From: an uncultured Phascolarctobacterium sp. | GTDB lineage: Bacteria > Bacillota > Negativicutes > Acidaminococcales > Acidaminococcaceae | Direction: 5' to 3' | DNA: 37,201 nt | NCBI RefSeq assembly: GCF_900753045.1 | Contig: NZ_CAADXO010000020.1 | Location: 1 to 37,201, forward strand | Program-made: the position numbers and the translations under genes | The notes under the pieces: model-generated | What the model saw: only the letters and a program-made list of their open reading frames with translations | The model's database searches: none | What the model was told of the DNA's origin: nothing | Shown: one piece after another, positions 7,363 through 15,597 of the stretch | How positions within the stretch are numbered: position 1 is the first letter of the stretch | Layout: the number at the start of each line of letters is the position of its first letter

Positions 7363-8301
7363 ATGGAGGAAAGGAAATGCGAACTGCGCTTGCCCAACGG
7401 CAAGGTAGTAAATTTTTCGTATGCTAAGCTCAAGGCAGGCATTGCTGTAACTGCAATGGTGCTTGTCGGAGCAGTCGGCGGAGCCGGCTATTTATATCAC
7501 CAGCTGGCGGATTATCGCAGCGAAGCAACCGATTATGCTGCTTATAAGCAAAATAAGGCCGAGCAGCAGACAAAGCTGCAGAAGCTTTTGCAGGATAACG
7601 AAAGAATGCTGCGCGATATGGCAGAAATCTCCAATCTGGAGAAAAAGCTGCGCCGTGCTGTTATCCGTGATGTAGACAGCAGCAAGCTGGGTGAGGGCAC
7701 TAGTATGGTGGATTCGACAGCGGCAAAGGAAACATCTGCAAATACGTCTTATACAGGCAAGGGCGGGCCTGCTAAAATGGATATCAACGGCACCATGGCG
7801 GTGCTGACAGCGCAAAATGCCAATATCAAAAAGATGCTTGATAGTACCAAAAAATCTGTCAGCGAGCTCTTAAGTGAGGTTGAAGGCTCCGGTGGCGGCA
7901 TGTCGTCCTTCCCGGACAAATGGCCGACAGACGGCGGCACTATCAGCAGTAATTACGGTGTGCGTACCGGTCCGATTGAGGGCGGTTATGATTGGCATCC
8001 CGGTCTGGATATAGCGGTTGATTTCGGCGCACCGGTTTATGCTACGGCTGCAGGTACGATTGAACAGGCAGGCTGGAACGGCGGCTATGGACGCTATGTG
8101 CGTATAAATCATGGTAATGGCTACGAAACAGCCTATGGCCACATGAGCGGTATTGCAGTTGCTGCAGGGCAAAAGGTAATCAAAGGCGAAATCATTGGCT
8201 TTGTCGGCAGTACAGGCTACAGTACAGGTCCGCATATTCATTATGAGGTGCTGGCTGACGGACAGAATATCGACCCGTTCTATGTGCTGAAAAATAAATA
8301 A
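7363..8301 (+). CDS. Membrane-anchored M23 (LytM-type) peptidoglycan endopeptidase
   Basis: A 312-residue protein with a short cytoplasmic N-terminus, one membrane anchor (about residues 24-46), a coiled-coil region rich in K, Q, E and L (about 50-100), a low-complexity linker and a C-terminal M23 domain (about 190-310). The zinc ligands of active LytM enzymes are all visible: H212 and D216 in HPGLDIAVD, and H293 in HIHYEV, with H291 and H260 as further catalytic histidines. It should therefore cut peptide cross-links rather than being a degenerate activator. The start at 7363 has GTGAGGT upstream and avoids the poorly supported TTG at 7333, which would overlap the flippase gene. Co-transcription with the flippase fits an envelope function. 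Confidence 0.88.
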   Translation: MEERKCELRLPNGKVVNFSYAKLKAGIAVTAMVLVGAVGGAGYLYHQLADYRSEATDYAAYKQNKAEQQTKLQKLLQDNERMLRDMAEISNLEKKLRRAVIRDVDSSKLGEGTSMVDSTAAKETSANTSYTGKGGPAKMDINGTMAVLTAQNANIKKMLDSTKKSVSELLSEVEGSGGGMSSFPDKWPTDGGTISSNYGVRTGPIEGGYDWHPGLDIAVDFGAPVYATAAGTIEQAGWNGGYGRYVRINHGNGYETAYGHMSGIAVAAGQKVIKGEIIGFVGSTGYSTGPHIHYEVLADGQNIDPFYVLKNK

Positions 8302-8379
8302 AGACTGCTGTGTATTGATATCAGCAGAAAAACAGTTCAGTGCTAAGCTGACCGTTAAAATAAAAAATAGATTTTGCAA

Positions 8380-8412
8380 GCCACTATGACAAATTTGTTG
8401 TAGTGGTTTTTG
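8380..8412 (+). terminator. Intrinsic terminator after the M23 peptidase gene
   Basis: CCACTA pairs with TAGTGG (8381-8386 with 8401-8406), with the inner palindrome ACAAATTTGT extending the stem, followed by TTTTTG. It lies about 80 nt after the stop. Confidence 0.75.
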
Positions 8413-8500
8413 TATGTGCTGTTCAGAATTTATGAGGGAGATGCAGAGATGGATTTAGTGTAAAAAATACGTAAAACATTCTTTAGAGCGCTATTATTGC

Positions 8501-8529
8501 TTTACAGCAGGAAATGCAGGTGTTATCAT
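8501..8529 (+). promoter_or_regulatory. Candidate promoter of the alpha/beta hydrolase gene
   Basis: TTTACA (8501-8506), 17-nt spacer, TATCAT (8524-8529), about 44 nt upstream of the ATG at 8573. Confidence 0.5.
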
Positions 8530-8572
8530 TATCTTAATATTATAAATAATTACAGGCGAGGAGGTCCGCATT

Positions 8573-9499
8573 ATGTCCATCAGAGAAATTTCCTTCCCTT
8601 CTGCCAACGGCAGAGATACCATCAAGGCCTGGTCCTACAGTCCTTTAGGCAAACCGAAAGCTATTGTACAGCTGATTCACGGCTACGGTGAGCATTCACG
8701 CCGCTATCTGCACATGATCAGCAAGTTCAACGAAGCGGGCTTTGTAGTGTTTGCTGATGACCATCTCGGTCACGGTAAAACCGGCTATGACGGAGGTACC
8801 TTGGGTGACCCGCATTCCGGTGGCTATATGACTTACCTGAAGGATGAAAAGGCTTTGCATGATATTGCTAAAGAGGCATATCCCGAGCTGCCGTATTTCG
8901 TTTTCGGCCACAGCTGGGGTTCTATGCTGGCACGTGCTTATGCGTCAATCTACGGTGAGGATATCAAAGGTATGATGCTGTGCGGTGTCTGCTCGCAGTG
9001 GCAGGGCTGTGAGGATGCCTATGTTAATGCAGAATTTAAGGCTGCTTATGAGGCAGATCCGTATCAGCCATGCGGCGTCTGGTTTGAGCGTGTTTTCTGT
9101 GGTATGACGGACAGAGTGGAAAATCCCAACGGTCCGGCAGATTGGATTGCAACAGATCCACGCATTGTTGAGGACCATGCAGGCGATATGTTCAATACCT
9201 TTGATACTACGCTGGAGCTGTGCTATGATTTCGTGCAGTTGTATCATTATATTGAAAATGATGAGTGGGCTGCCAAGGTGCCGCAAAATATTCCCAGCTA
9301 TCTGATTGCCGGTGACCAAGATCCCTGCGGTAATTACGGCGAGGGCTTGTATCATGTAGCAAATCTGCTGGCAAAAACCGGACATAAGGTTTCTGTAAAA
9401 CCGTATCCGGGCTTCCGTCATGAAATTCACAATGAACTGTGCTTGCGTGACGAAGTTGAAGCCGGACTGATTAAATTTATGGATGATTGCTTAGCTTAA
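8573..9499 (+). CDS. Alpha/beta hydrolase, monoacylglycerol lipase / lysophospholipase-like (serine aminopeptidase S33 fold)
   Basis: A 308-residue protein with the alpha/beta-hydrolase signature. The oxyanion region is LIHGYGEHSRRY (34-45), close to the HGxGEHSxRY of monoglyceride lipases and lysophospholipases. The nucleophile is S114 in FGHSWGSM, the acid is probably D248 or D250 in AGDQDP, and the histidine is H283 in GFRHEIHNE. There is no signal peptide, so it acts in the cytoplasm. The ribosome site is GAGGAGG, 8 nt before the ATG. It is flanked by its own promoter and a bidirectional terminator, so it stands alone. The substrate is unknown beyond a lipid ester being likely. Confidence 0.85.
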   Translation: MSIREISFPSANGRDTIKAWSYSPLGKPKAIVQLIHGYGEHSRRYLHMISKFNEAGFVVFADDHLGHGKTGYDGGTLGDPHSGGYMTYLKDEKALHDIAKEAYPELPYFVFGHSWGSMLARAYASIYGEDIKGMMLCGVCSQWQGCEDAYVNAEFKAAYEADPYQPCGVWFERVFCGMTDRVENPNGPADWIATDPRIVEDHAGDMFNTFDTTLELCYDFVQLYHYIENDEWAAKVPQNIPSYLIAGDQDPCGNYGEGLYHVANLLAKTGHKVSVKPYPGFRHEIHNELCLRDEVEAGLIKFMDDCLA

Positions 9500-9510
9500 A
9501 ATAGTTATAA

Positions 9511-9540
9511 AAAAGGGGCTGCCTTACGCCAGCCTCTTTT
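9511..9540. terminator. Bidirectional intrinsic terminator between the hydrolase and HAD phosphatase genes
   Basis: AAAAGGGGCTG (9511-9521) pairs with CAGCCTCTTTT (9530-9540), eleven pairs with one wobble, giving U-runs on both strands. It serves the converging genes and overlaps the last codon of the minus-strand gene. Confidence 0.8.
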
Positions 9541-10186
9541 ACTTTATAAGCTCCCAGATATCGCCAACGTTTTCAGCCAGCAGCTTGGCACCATGTGCCT
9601 CCAGAAAGGCGCGGCCTCTGAAGCCCCAGCAGGCGCCGATGCAGTCTACGCCTGCATTGCTTGCGGTGGCTATGTCAGTATCCGAATCACCGATATAGAT
9701 AGTGCTTTTAGGCTCAGCCTTTAATTGCTGCATGATTGCCAGCAGCATATCCGGCGCAGGCTTTTTGGCGATGCCGGCGCGCTCGCCGCAGGCAGCGTCG
9801 AGCTGCCCGTCAAAGTATTGCTTAGCCAGCGCTTGTACGCCGTAATCCGCTTTGTTGGAAACGATGGCGGTGCGGCAGCCTGCAGCGCGCAGCTGCTGCA
9901 AAAGCTGCGGTACGCCGTCATAGGGGCGGGTGCTGTCGGCACAGTGCTGCTTGTAGTATTTGTTGAAGCTGGCAAAAACTTCTTCCTGCAGTTCTGCAGG
10001 CGTGTCAGCCGGTACTGCGCGCTCAATAAGCTTGCGGATGCCGTTGCCGACAAAAAGGCGCACTTCGTCTGTGGTGCGCTGAGGCAGTTTATGTTCTGCT
10101 AAAGCATAGTTGGTAGCGGCAGCTAAATCTGCCAATGTGTTGAGTAAGGTACCGTCAAGATCGAAAATAATGGTTGTATATTTCAT
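9539..10186 (-). CDS. HAD-family phosphatase, phosphoglycolate phosphatase-like
   Basis: A 215-residue subfamily-I HAD hydrolase. Motif I is FDLDGTLLNT (8-17) with the nucleophile aspartate D9 and the acid D11, the helical cap follows (about 18-85), motif II is IVSNK near residue 108, and motif III/IV is IYIGDSDTDIATASNAG near residues 168-184. Pairing with the Gph family comes from the cap and the closing GFRG. These enzymes remove phosphate from phosphoglycolate or from other small phosphate esters; specificity cannot be assigned from sequence. It stands alone on the minus strand, convergent with the hydrolase gene and divergent from the next HAD gene. Confidence 0.82.
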   Translation of the reverse strand: MKYTTIIFDLDGTLLNTLADLAAATNYALAEHKLPQRTTDEVRLFVGNGIRKLIERAVPADTPAELQEEVFASFNKYYKQHCADSTRPYDGVPQLLQQLRAAGCRTAIVSNKADYGVQALAKQYFDGQLDAACGERAGIAKKPAPDMLLAIMQQLKAEPKSTIYIGDSDTDIATASNAGVDCIGACWGFRGRAFLEAHGAKLLAENVGDIWELIK

Positions 10187-10289
10187 GGTTAATCTCCTTT
10201 TGAACTTCAGATTTTCTTCCTAGTATATTGTAGCACAAATAAAGCAAATGCTTTATAATATTGTTATATTTAAGTATGGAGGATAGGGC

Positions 10290-11099
10290 ATGACTTATGA
10301 TTACGCTCGCTTAGCGAAAATTAAGTGTTTTCTTTTTGATATGGACGGAACCATCAACCTGGGTAATGAACTGATTCCGGGTATGGAGGGCTTTTTTGAT
10401 AAATTGAAGGCAGCAGGCAAGGAATATTATCTGCTGACGAATAATTCTTCCCGCAGCCATGAGCATTATGTGCAGAAGATGAACGGACTTGGCGTGCCGG
10501 TTACGCGTGAGAATATCCTGATTTCATCGGATGCGCTGACAAACTGGATGCAGAAGAACAAACCGGGCGCGAAGCTGTTTGTGCTGGGAACGCCGCAGCT
10601 GTTGGCAACAATTGAGAAAGCAGGCTTTACGCTGACGAATACGCTGGAGGAGGGCGCTGATTATGTAGTTGTCGGCTTTGACCAGACACTTACCTATGAC
10701 CGTCTTACTACCGCCTGCCGCCTGATTGACAAGGGCGTGCCTTATGTTGCTACGCATCCTGATGTGCGCTGCCCGATTGAAGGCGGCGAATTCATTCCTG
10801 ATACCGGTGCGATGCTGGAGCTGATTAAAACTGCTACCGGCAAAAAGCCGCAGCTGATTTTCGGTAAGCCTTATAAGTATATGGTAGACGTGGTTTTAGA
10901 CAAAACCGGTTACAAAAAAGAAGAAATCGCTATGGTTGGTGACCGCCTGGCGACAGATATTGCCTTTGGCCTGAATAACGATATTCTTTCTGTGATGGTG
11001 CTGACAGGTGAGGCAACCATGGAAGATGTGGAAAACGGTTCGATTAAACCGGATATTATTCTGCCGCATGCTAAGGAAATTCTGCAATATCTTGGTTAA
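10290..11099 (+). CDS. HAD-IIA sugar-phosphatase (NagD/AraL-like)
   Basis: A 269-residue protein of the HAD-IIA group. Motif I is FLFDMDGTINLGN (about 14-26), motif II is LLTNNSSR (49-56), and motif III/IV is MVGDRLATDIAFGLNNDI near residues 215-232. The IFGKP element before it is typical of NagD and AraL enzymes. Family members dephosphorylate sugar phosphates and nucleotides in the cytoplasm and are often promiscuous housekeeping enzymes. The start has a GGAGGATAGGG ribosome site. The M24 peptidase gene starts 43 nt downstream, so they may share a transcript. No clear promoter stands out in the 103-nt gap upstream, although a TATAAT is present there. Confidence 0.85.
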   Translation: MTYDYARLAKIKCFLFDMDGTINLGNELIPGMEGFFDKLKAAGKEYYLLTNNSSRSHEHYVQKMNGLGVPVTRENILISSDALTNWMQKNKPGAKLFVLGTPQLLATIEKAGFTLTNTLEEGADYVVVGFDQTLTYDRLTTACRLIDKGVPYVATHPDVRCPIEGGEFIPDTGAMLELIKTATGKKPQLIFGKPYKYMVDVVLDKTGYKKEEIAMVGDRLATDIAFGLNNDILSVMVLTGEATMEDVENGSIKPDIILPHAKEILQYLG

Positions 11100-11142
11100 T
11101 AAGAGATAAATACTTTGTTTTGACAACGAAAGGAGTATTGCT

Positions 11143-12369
11143 ATGGCTGTTTTGGAGCAGACTGCTGTATTGACTGATGCTATTCGCCCCGTGCCTGCGA
11201 GTGAGCTGGAGGCACGTCTGGAGAAATTCCGCCGACTGATGGATGAAATGCATCCCGGTTGGGAGATGGCTACAGTTAATCATAAGATTGCGATGTATTA
11301 TTTTACGGGTACAATGCAGGAGGGTGTGCTGCTGATTCGTCCGCAGGATGCAATTTTCTGGGTGCGCCGCAATTATGAGCGCGCAGTAAATGAATCGCAT
11401 TTCAGCGATATCCGTCCGATGCACAGCTTTCGAGAGGCTGCTGCCTATTATGGCAGTGCGCCGCGCATTATGTATGTAGAAACAAAAAAAGCTACTCTGG
11501 ATTGGGAGCGCATGCTGCATAAATATTTTGCCTTCGAAGAGGTTGGCTCTTTCGATGCTGTACTGCAGGAGCTGCGTCTGCGTAAGAGTGCTTACGAGCT
11601 GCAGCAGATGGAACGCTCCGGCGCTATTCACGAAACAGTGCTGGATGTTGTTGCGCCGAAGCTGATTCATGCCGGCATCAGTGAGGCTCAGCTGGCTATT
11701 GAGCTTTACAGTGAGATGGTGCAGCGAGGTTCGCATGGAACCGCACGCTTTAACCAGTCCTTGGGCGAGGAGGTTGTCGGTTTGGCTTCCTTTGGCAAGA
11801 GTGGTCTGGTACGCACAGGCTTTGACGGCCCCGGCGGTACCGGTGGTACCTGTATAGCGGTGCAGTCTATCGGTAATGCTTTCCGCAAGCTGCAGTCCGG
11901 CAGACTTGTTTATCTTGATGTTCCCTGTGGCTTTGACGGTTACCATACGGATAAGACTGTCGTATATTATTTTGGCAGCCTGCAAAAGGACGAGCAATGT
12001 GCAAGACTTTTGGCGGCGCAGGAGCGCTGTCTGGAGCTGGAGCAGGAGGTTGTGTCCATGATGGTTCCCGGTGAGCCGATTGAAAACCTGTATCTGCGCA
12101 CTATGGAAAAGTTTGATAATGTCTACGGTGATGCGTTTATGAACGGCGGTAAATTCCTGGGCCACAGCATTGGCCTGGTGATGGATGAAGCGCCGGCTAT
12201 AGCAAAGGGTTTTAAGCAGCCGCTGGAGCCCGGTATGACCTTTGCCGTAGAGCCTAAAATTGCTTTGCCGGGTTTAGGCCTGGTAGGCACGGAAAATACC
12301 TATGTGGTTACGGAAAAGGGCGCACGCTCGCTGACCGGTCGCTCACACGCATTGCGTGAAATTGAATAG
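11143..12369 (+). CDS. M24 family metallopeptidase (Xaa-Pro aminopeptidase-like)
   Basis: A 408-residue protein with an N-terminal creatinase-type domain (to about residue 155) and a C-terminal pita-bread M24 domain. The dinuclear metal ligands are visible in order: two aspartates in YLDVPCGFDGYHTDKT, histidine in FLGHSIGL, glutamate in FAVEPK and a second glutamate in GTENTYVV. Such enzymes remove N-terminal residues ahead of proline or hydrolyse related C-N bonds in the cytoplasm. An AAAGGAG site lies before the ATG. Two short GC-rich glycine repeats (GPGGTGGT) occur near residue 230. Substrate specificity is inferred from family only. Confidence 0.85.
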   Translation: MAVLEQTAVLTDAIRPVPASELEARLEKFRRLMDEMHPGWEMATVNHKIAMYYFTGTMQEGVLLIRPQDAIFWVRRNYERAVNESHFSDIRPMHSFREAAAYYGSAPRIMYVETKKATLDWERMLHKYFAFEEVGSFDAVLQELRLRKSAYELQQMERSGAIHETVLDVVAPKLIHAGISEAQLAIELYSEMVQRGSHGTARFNQSLGEEVVGLASFGKSGLVRTGFDGPGGTGGTCIAVQSIGNAFRKLQSGRLVYLDVPCGFDGYHTDKTVVYYFGSLQKDEQCARLLAAQERCLELEQEVVSMMVPGEPIENLYLRTMEKFDNVYGDAFMNGGKFLGHSIGLVMDEAPAIAKGFKQPLEPGMTFAVEPKIALPGLGLVGTENTYVVTEKGARSLTGRSHALREIE

Positions 12370-12383
12370 TAGTACAGTACAAC

Positions 12384-12418
12384 AAAAATGCTGCGGGCGC
12401 AAAGCCTGCAGCATTTTT
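12384..12418. terminator. Bidirectional intrinsic terminator between the M24 peptidase and nicotinamidase genes
   Basis: AAAAATGCTGC-GGGC pairs with GCC-TGCAGCATTTTT around a short loop, with T-runs on both strands. It separates convergent genes. Confidence 0.85.
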
Positions 12419-12429
12419 CAGTAATAGTC

Positions 12430-13068
12430 TTATTCAGCTAATTCCTTGGCGTATTCTACGAATTTTACTCCGGCAGCAGCCATTTCCTGCATAGCGCTTG
12501 CGACAGTTTCGGGAGCAATGCCGCGGCAGGCAGCTTTGTTCAGAATTACATCGAAGCCTGCAGCCTTCAGCTGCAGTACGGTGTTTTTTACGCAGTAATC
12601 GGTTGCCAGACCGCCGCAGATAACGGTGATGATACCGTGACAGCGCAGATATTCGATGGCACCGGTAGAAAGAGTGTCCTTCAGGTCATGGTAGCAGGCA
12701 CCGTAGGGATGCTTGTCTGCTTCAATGCCCTTGAACACCTGATAATCATAGGCAGCTTCATCAAGGCCGTCGATGAAGTCAAAGCCTTTGGTGCCGATAA
12801 TAGCGTGTGCCGGCCAACGGACATCAAGATCGGGATAGCCGCTGATGGGAGTGAGCGGAGCGTGCTCGGCGTCGCTGATCCAGAGCGCGCAACGGCTGTG
12901 CGCATCGCGGGAAGCGAGGCGCAGGCTGGCGAATTGAGCCTGGGCATTCAGCTCGGGAGCGATGGTATCGCCTTCGGCAACCGGCAGCTCGTCGGGGCAG
13001 ACCGGGGTGAAGGTGTTTTGAGCGTCGATGTCAAAGGAGGCAATGTATTTTTTTTCCGGTAATTGCAT
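12430..13068 (-). CDS. Nicotinamidase-like cysteine hydrolase (isochorismatase fold)
   Basis: A 212-residue protein with the catalytic triad of nicotinamidases: D15 in FDIDAQNTF, K113 in VFKGIE, and C159 in GGLATDYCVKNT. The RWPAHAIIGTKG block (84-95) corresponds to the WPxHCxxGTxG stretch of PncA, and ASRDAH (52-57) may supply metal ligands. The expected reaction is nicotinamide to nicotinate plus ammonia for NAD salvage. The metal-binding histidine region (SDAEHAPL) is somewhat unlike PncA, so a different amide substrate is possible. The ribosome site is weak (AGCAGGG). It is monocistronic. Confidence 0.8.
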   Translation of the reverse strand: MQLPEKKYIASFDIDAQNTFTPVCPDELPVAEGDTIAPELNAQAQFASLRLASRDAHSRCALWISDAEHAPLTPISGYPDLDVRWPAHAIIGTKGFDFIDGLDEAAYDYQVFKGIEADKHPYGACYHDLKDTLSTGAIEYLRCHGIITVICGGLATDYCVKNTVLQLKAAGFDVILNKAACRGIAPETVASAMQEMAAAGVKFVEYAKELAE

Positions 13069-13245
13069 AGTGAACCCTGCTTTCTGTTTTAATTTAGACT
13101 TATTGTAGTATACCGCCGTGATTTTAGCAATAGGGAAAATGCTTTTGCTATAGGAATATACGGTGAGTTAAATAAAATGTCGCAAGCAATATATTGTTTT
13201 GCTCAGGAAAAATTTTCCAGTGTCACTCTTTCACAAAGAATTCAT

Positions 13246-13274
13246 TTGTCAAAAAGGCAATTTTAGTTTACACT
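13246..13274 (+). promoter_or_regulatory. Candidate promoter of the small FeoB-associated gene
   Basis: TTGTCA (13246-13251), 17-nt spacer, TACACT (13269-13274). A start of transcription near 13281 would put the Fur-like site in the early transcribed region. Confidence 0.4.
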
Positions 13275-13301
13275 ATAGCTAGAATTCTTGGTTAATATAA
13301 C

Positions 13302-13320
13302 AAATAATGATAATTATAAA
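13302..13320. promoter_or_regulatory. Fur-box-like sequence upstream of the FeoB-associated gene
   Basis: The stretch AATAATGATAATTATAAA (13303-13320) agrees with the central and left parts of the Fur consensus (ATAATGATAAT matches without mismatch). It ends 13 nt before the start codon, overlapping the region upstream of the ribosome site. The link to iron control is inferred; the flanking DNA is AT-rich, so a chance match is possible. Confidence 0.4.
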
Positions 13321-13333
13321 GTGAGGCAGACTG

Positions 13334-13477
13334 ATGGCAACCTATATTATTGGTGGTTTGTTGGTAATATTGGTGATTTTGGCAGTGCGCAGTTATTTTG
13401 GCAACAAGTATCGCGGCGGGTGCAACGGCTGTTCCGGCTGTCCGCATGCTAAAAACTGCAACTCGATAAAAAAATAA
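13334..13477 (+). CDS. FeoB-associated Cys-rich membrane protein (47 residues)
   Basis: The ORF encodes a 47-residue protein: a single membrane segment (about residues 4-18, IIGGLLVILVILAV) followed by a basic turn and a cysteine cluster (C30, C33, C36, C42 in GCNGCSGCPHAKNC). This layout matches the FeoB-associated Cys-rich membrane proteins, which usually sit at the end of feoAB ferrous-iron transport operons. Here no feoA or feoB is present in the window. GTGAGG lies 7 nt before the ATG. A role in iron handling is inferred from family and the Fur-like site; its biochemical function is not known. Confidence 0.8.
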   Translation: MATYIIGGLLVILVILAVRSYFGNKYRGGCNGCSGCPHAKNCNSIKK

Positions 13478-13481
13478 AATG

Positions 13482-13510
13482 TTGACAAAATCCCCTGTTG
13501 GTTATATGCT
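13482..13510 (+). promoter_or_regulatory. Candidate promoter of alr
   Basis: TTGACA (13482-13487), 17-nt spacer, TATGCT (13505-13510). It starts 5 nt after the stop of the small gene and would give a leader of about 115 nt that contains a terminator hairpin. Confidence 0.5.
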
Positions 13511-13569
13511 AATATTAGAGTTTTGTAAAATTATTGTATGCTAAACAAAATTCACGGGTAAGTTTGATG

Positions 13570-13605
13570 CCGCAGCAACGATGCTTTGCCTGCGGTTTAT
13601 TTTTT
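13570..13605 (+). terminator. Terminator hairpin in the alr leader (terminator or attenuator)
   Basis: CCGCAG (13570-13575) pairs with CTGCGG (13590-13595), extended by CAA/TTG inside, and is followed by TTTATTTTTT. It ends 27 nt before the GTG start of alr. If the promoter at 13482 is used, this is inside the alr leader and would act as an attenuator; otherwise it terminates the small upstream gene. Confidence 0.7.
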
Positions 13606-13632
13606 GGACGATAAGCTGAGGAGGATGCCATT

Positions 13633-14751
13633 GTGCATATTCAACGTGGTGCGTGGGCAGAAATAAATTTAGATGCAGTTGCACATAACGTGCAGATGGC
13701 TAAGGCCAATCTGAAGCCGACAACCAAATTATGTGCTGTCGTTAAGGCAGATGCCTATGGTCATGGTGCTGTGCGCGTAGCGCAGGAAGCAGCGCGTAAT
13801 GGTGCAGACTTTTTTGCGGTAGCTCTCCTGCAGGAGGGCGTGAAACTGCGCGAGGCCGGCATTGAAACACCGATTCTGGTGCTTGGCTCAATGCTGCCGG
13901 AGGTTGCGGAAATCTGCGTGCGTTATGATATCAGCCATGCAGTATTTGATGAAGAACGCTTATATGCTTTGAATGCGGCGGCTTTGAAGCTGCATACGAA
14001 GGCTAAAATACATATTAAGATTGATACAGGTATGCACCGTATCGGTGTGCATGTGCGTGATGCCGGCAGGTTTGCCAAGCTGGCAGCGTCCTTGCCCGGT
14101 ATCTATATCGAGGGCGTGTTCAGTCACTTTGCGACTGCTGACGCCGATGATAAGCAGTATGCTGCCTATCAGTTTGAACGCTTTCAGGAGGCGCTGCGCC
14201 TGATTGAAGCGGAGGGAGTGCATATCCCTATCCGTCATATCGCCAACAGTGCTGCGCTGACGGAGCTGCAGGAATATCAGCTGGATATGGTGCGTCAGGG
14301 AATTACCCTGTATGGCCTGCACCCGGCGCATATGATTGACTGCTACAAGGATTTTGAACCTGTTATGACTGTGAAGACGCAGGTTGCTTTTGTGAAAACA
14401 CTGCCGCCCGGTGAAACCATCGGCTATGGCAGAACCTATACATTGACGAGACCGAGTGTTATTGCTACTGTGCCTATCGGTTACGCCGACGGCGTGAGCC
14501 GCCGCTTGTCTAACCGCGGGTATATGCTGGTCAACGGCAAAAAGGCGCCGATTATCGGACGCGTATGCATGGACCAGACGATGCTGGACGTAACGGATAT
14601 TCCGGACGTTAAGCTGGGTAGCGAGGTTATCGTGTTTGGCGGCCGTGAGCTGCCGATGGAGCTGGTTGCGGAATGGGCAGATACTATCTGCTATGAAATT
14701 GTCTGCGACGTGAGCCCGCGTGTGCCGCGTGAATATGTACGCGGCAACTAA
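13633..14751 (+). CDS. alr: Alanine racemase
   Basis: A 372-residue PLP enzyme that interconverts L- and D-alanine for peptidoglycan. The PLP lysine is K38 in CAVVKADAYGHG, the C-terminal domain supplies the catalytic tyrosine in PIGYADG near residue 276, and RVCMDQTMLDVT is a further family block. The start is GTG at 13633, chosen because GAGGAGG lies 8 nt upstream and MHIQRGAWAEINLDA is the usual N-terminus. Length is normal. Its leader holds a terminator hairpin, so expression may be attenuated. Confidence 0.96.
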   Translation: MHIQRGAWAEINLDAVAHNVQMAKANLKPTTKLCAVVKADAYGHGAVRVAQEAARNGADFFAVALLQEGVKLREAGIETPILVLGSMLPEVAEICVRYDISHAVFDEERLYALNAAALKLHTKAKIHIKIDTGMHRIGVHVRDAGRFAKLAASLPGIYIEGVFSHFATADADDKQYAAYQFERFQEALRLIEAEGVHIPIRHIANSAALTELQEYQLDMVRQGITLYGLHPAHMIDCYKDFEPVMTVKTQVAFVKTLPPGETIGYGRTYTLTRPSVIATVPIGYADGVSRRLSNRGYMLVNGKKAPIIGRVCMDQTMLDVTDIPDVKLGSEVIVFGGRELPMELVAEWADTICYEIVCDVSPRVPREYVRGN

Positions 14752-14752
14752 A

Positions 14753-14782
14753 AAGAAGCATTGGCGTGAGCCGCTGCTTCTT
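14753..14782 (+). other. Hairpin just after alr
   Basis: AAGAAGCA pairs with TGCTTCTT, with an inner GGC/GCC. There is no following T-run, so it is more likely an mRNA 3'-end stabiliser than a terminator. Confidence 0.5.
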
Positions 14783-14872
14783 AACTAAATACGCTTTCCC
14801 TTATTTTATGGCTGCTGGACGCATTTGCGAAAGGCAGTCCTTTTTTTGTGGGCGGAGGAGTTGCTTTAACCC

Positions 14873-14915
14873 AAAAAGGCTACTGCGTAAGCAATTTTAC
14901 GCAATAGCCTTTTTT
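14873..14915. terminator. Bidirectional intrinsic terminator between alr and ppa
   Basis: AAAAAGGCTA pairs with TAGCCTTTTT and the inner TGCGTAA pairs with TTTACGCA, with T-runs on both sides. It ends both convergent genes. A weaker GGAC/GTCC hairpin with a T-run lies upstream near 14818-14847. Confidence 0.85.
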
Positions 14916-14928
14916 ACATGCTTATTTT

Positions 14929-15462
14929 TCAGCAAAAGGTATCTTTATAGCGCTGTTGGCACTGCTTGATAATTTCCTTTGCCTTGTCTACATCATGTGC
15001 TTCTTCAAGAGCGGTGCTTTTGCCTTCGAGCGATTTATACACGCTGAAGAAGTGAATCATTTCATCACTGATATGCTGCGGCAGTTCGCTGATGGATTTG
15101 TAGGAATTATACATCGGGTCACCGAAGGGAATCGCAATGATTTTTTCGTCCATATCACCGCTGTCCTCCATGATGATAACGCCGATGGGGTAGCAGCGCA
15201 TCAAGGTCATCGGTACAACGTTTTCGGAGCATAAAACCAACACGTCCAGCGGGTCTTTATCTGCTGCGTAGGTACGGGGGATAAAGCCGTAGTTGGCAGG
15301 ATAGTGAGTTGCGGTGTACAGGATGCGGTCCATTTTGAGCAGACCGGTTTCTTTGTCCAGCTCATATTTTACTTTGCAGCCTTTGGGGATTTCGATAACT
15401 GCAATAAAATCGTCAGGAGAGATACGTTTGGGGTCAATGTCATGCCAGATATTCATAGTCAT
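14929..15462 (-). CDS. ppa: Inorganic pyrophosphatase, class A (soluble)
   Basis: A 177-residue family I pyrophosphatase that splits PPi to phosphate. The signature AADKDPLDVLVLC (about 66-78) carries the Mg-binding aspartates, and further residues are in EIPKGCKVKYELDKETG and YPANYGFIPRTY. The start has AGGAGG 10 nt upstream; a second ATG two codons in is possible. It has its own strong promoter and lies downstream of the thi operon in the same direction. Confidence 0.95.
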   Translation of the reverse strand: MTMNIWHDIDPKRISPDDFIAVIEIPKGCKVKYELDKETGLLKMDRILYTATHYPANYGFIPRTYAADKDPLDVLVLCSENVVPMTLMRCYPIGVIIMEDSGDMDEKIIAIPFGDPMYNSYKSISELPQHISDEMIHFFSVYKSLEGKSTALEEAHDVDKAKEIIKQCQQRYKDTFC

Positions 15463-15528
15463 TTCGTGTTTGCCTCCTCTTGTGTTTTGGGACAGAAATA
15501 AATATGTTGCTCACAAATTCCTCTCTTA

Positions 15529-15557
15529 ATCATAGATGTTATGGAGGCCGATGTCAA
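15529..15557 (-). promoter_or_regulatory. Sigma-70 type promoter of ppa
   Basis: Minus strand TTGACA (15552-15557), 17-nt spacer, TATGAT (15529-15534), about 67 nt upstream of the start codon. Confidence 0.7.
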
Positions 15558-15597
15558 CTTTTGCAGGGCAATTTTGCATAACTTTTACCAAACATTA

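Noticed and set aside
13517..13632. Possible c-di-GMP or fluoride riboswitch in the alr leader
   Set aside because: A few bases (TTCACG, GATGCC) resemble parts of known motifs, but the conserved cores are absent.
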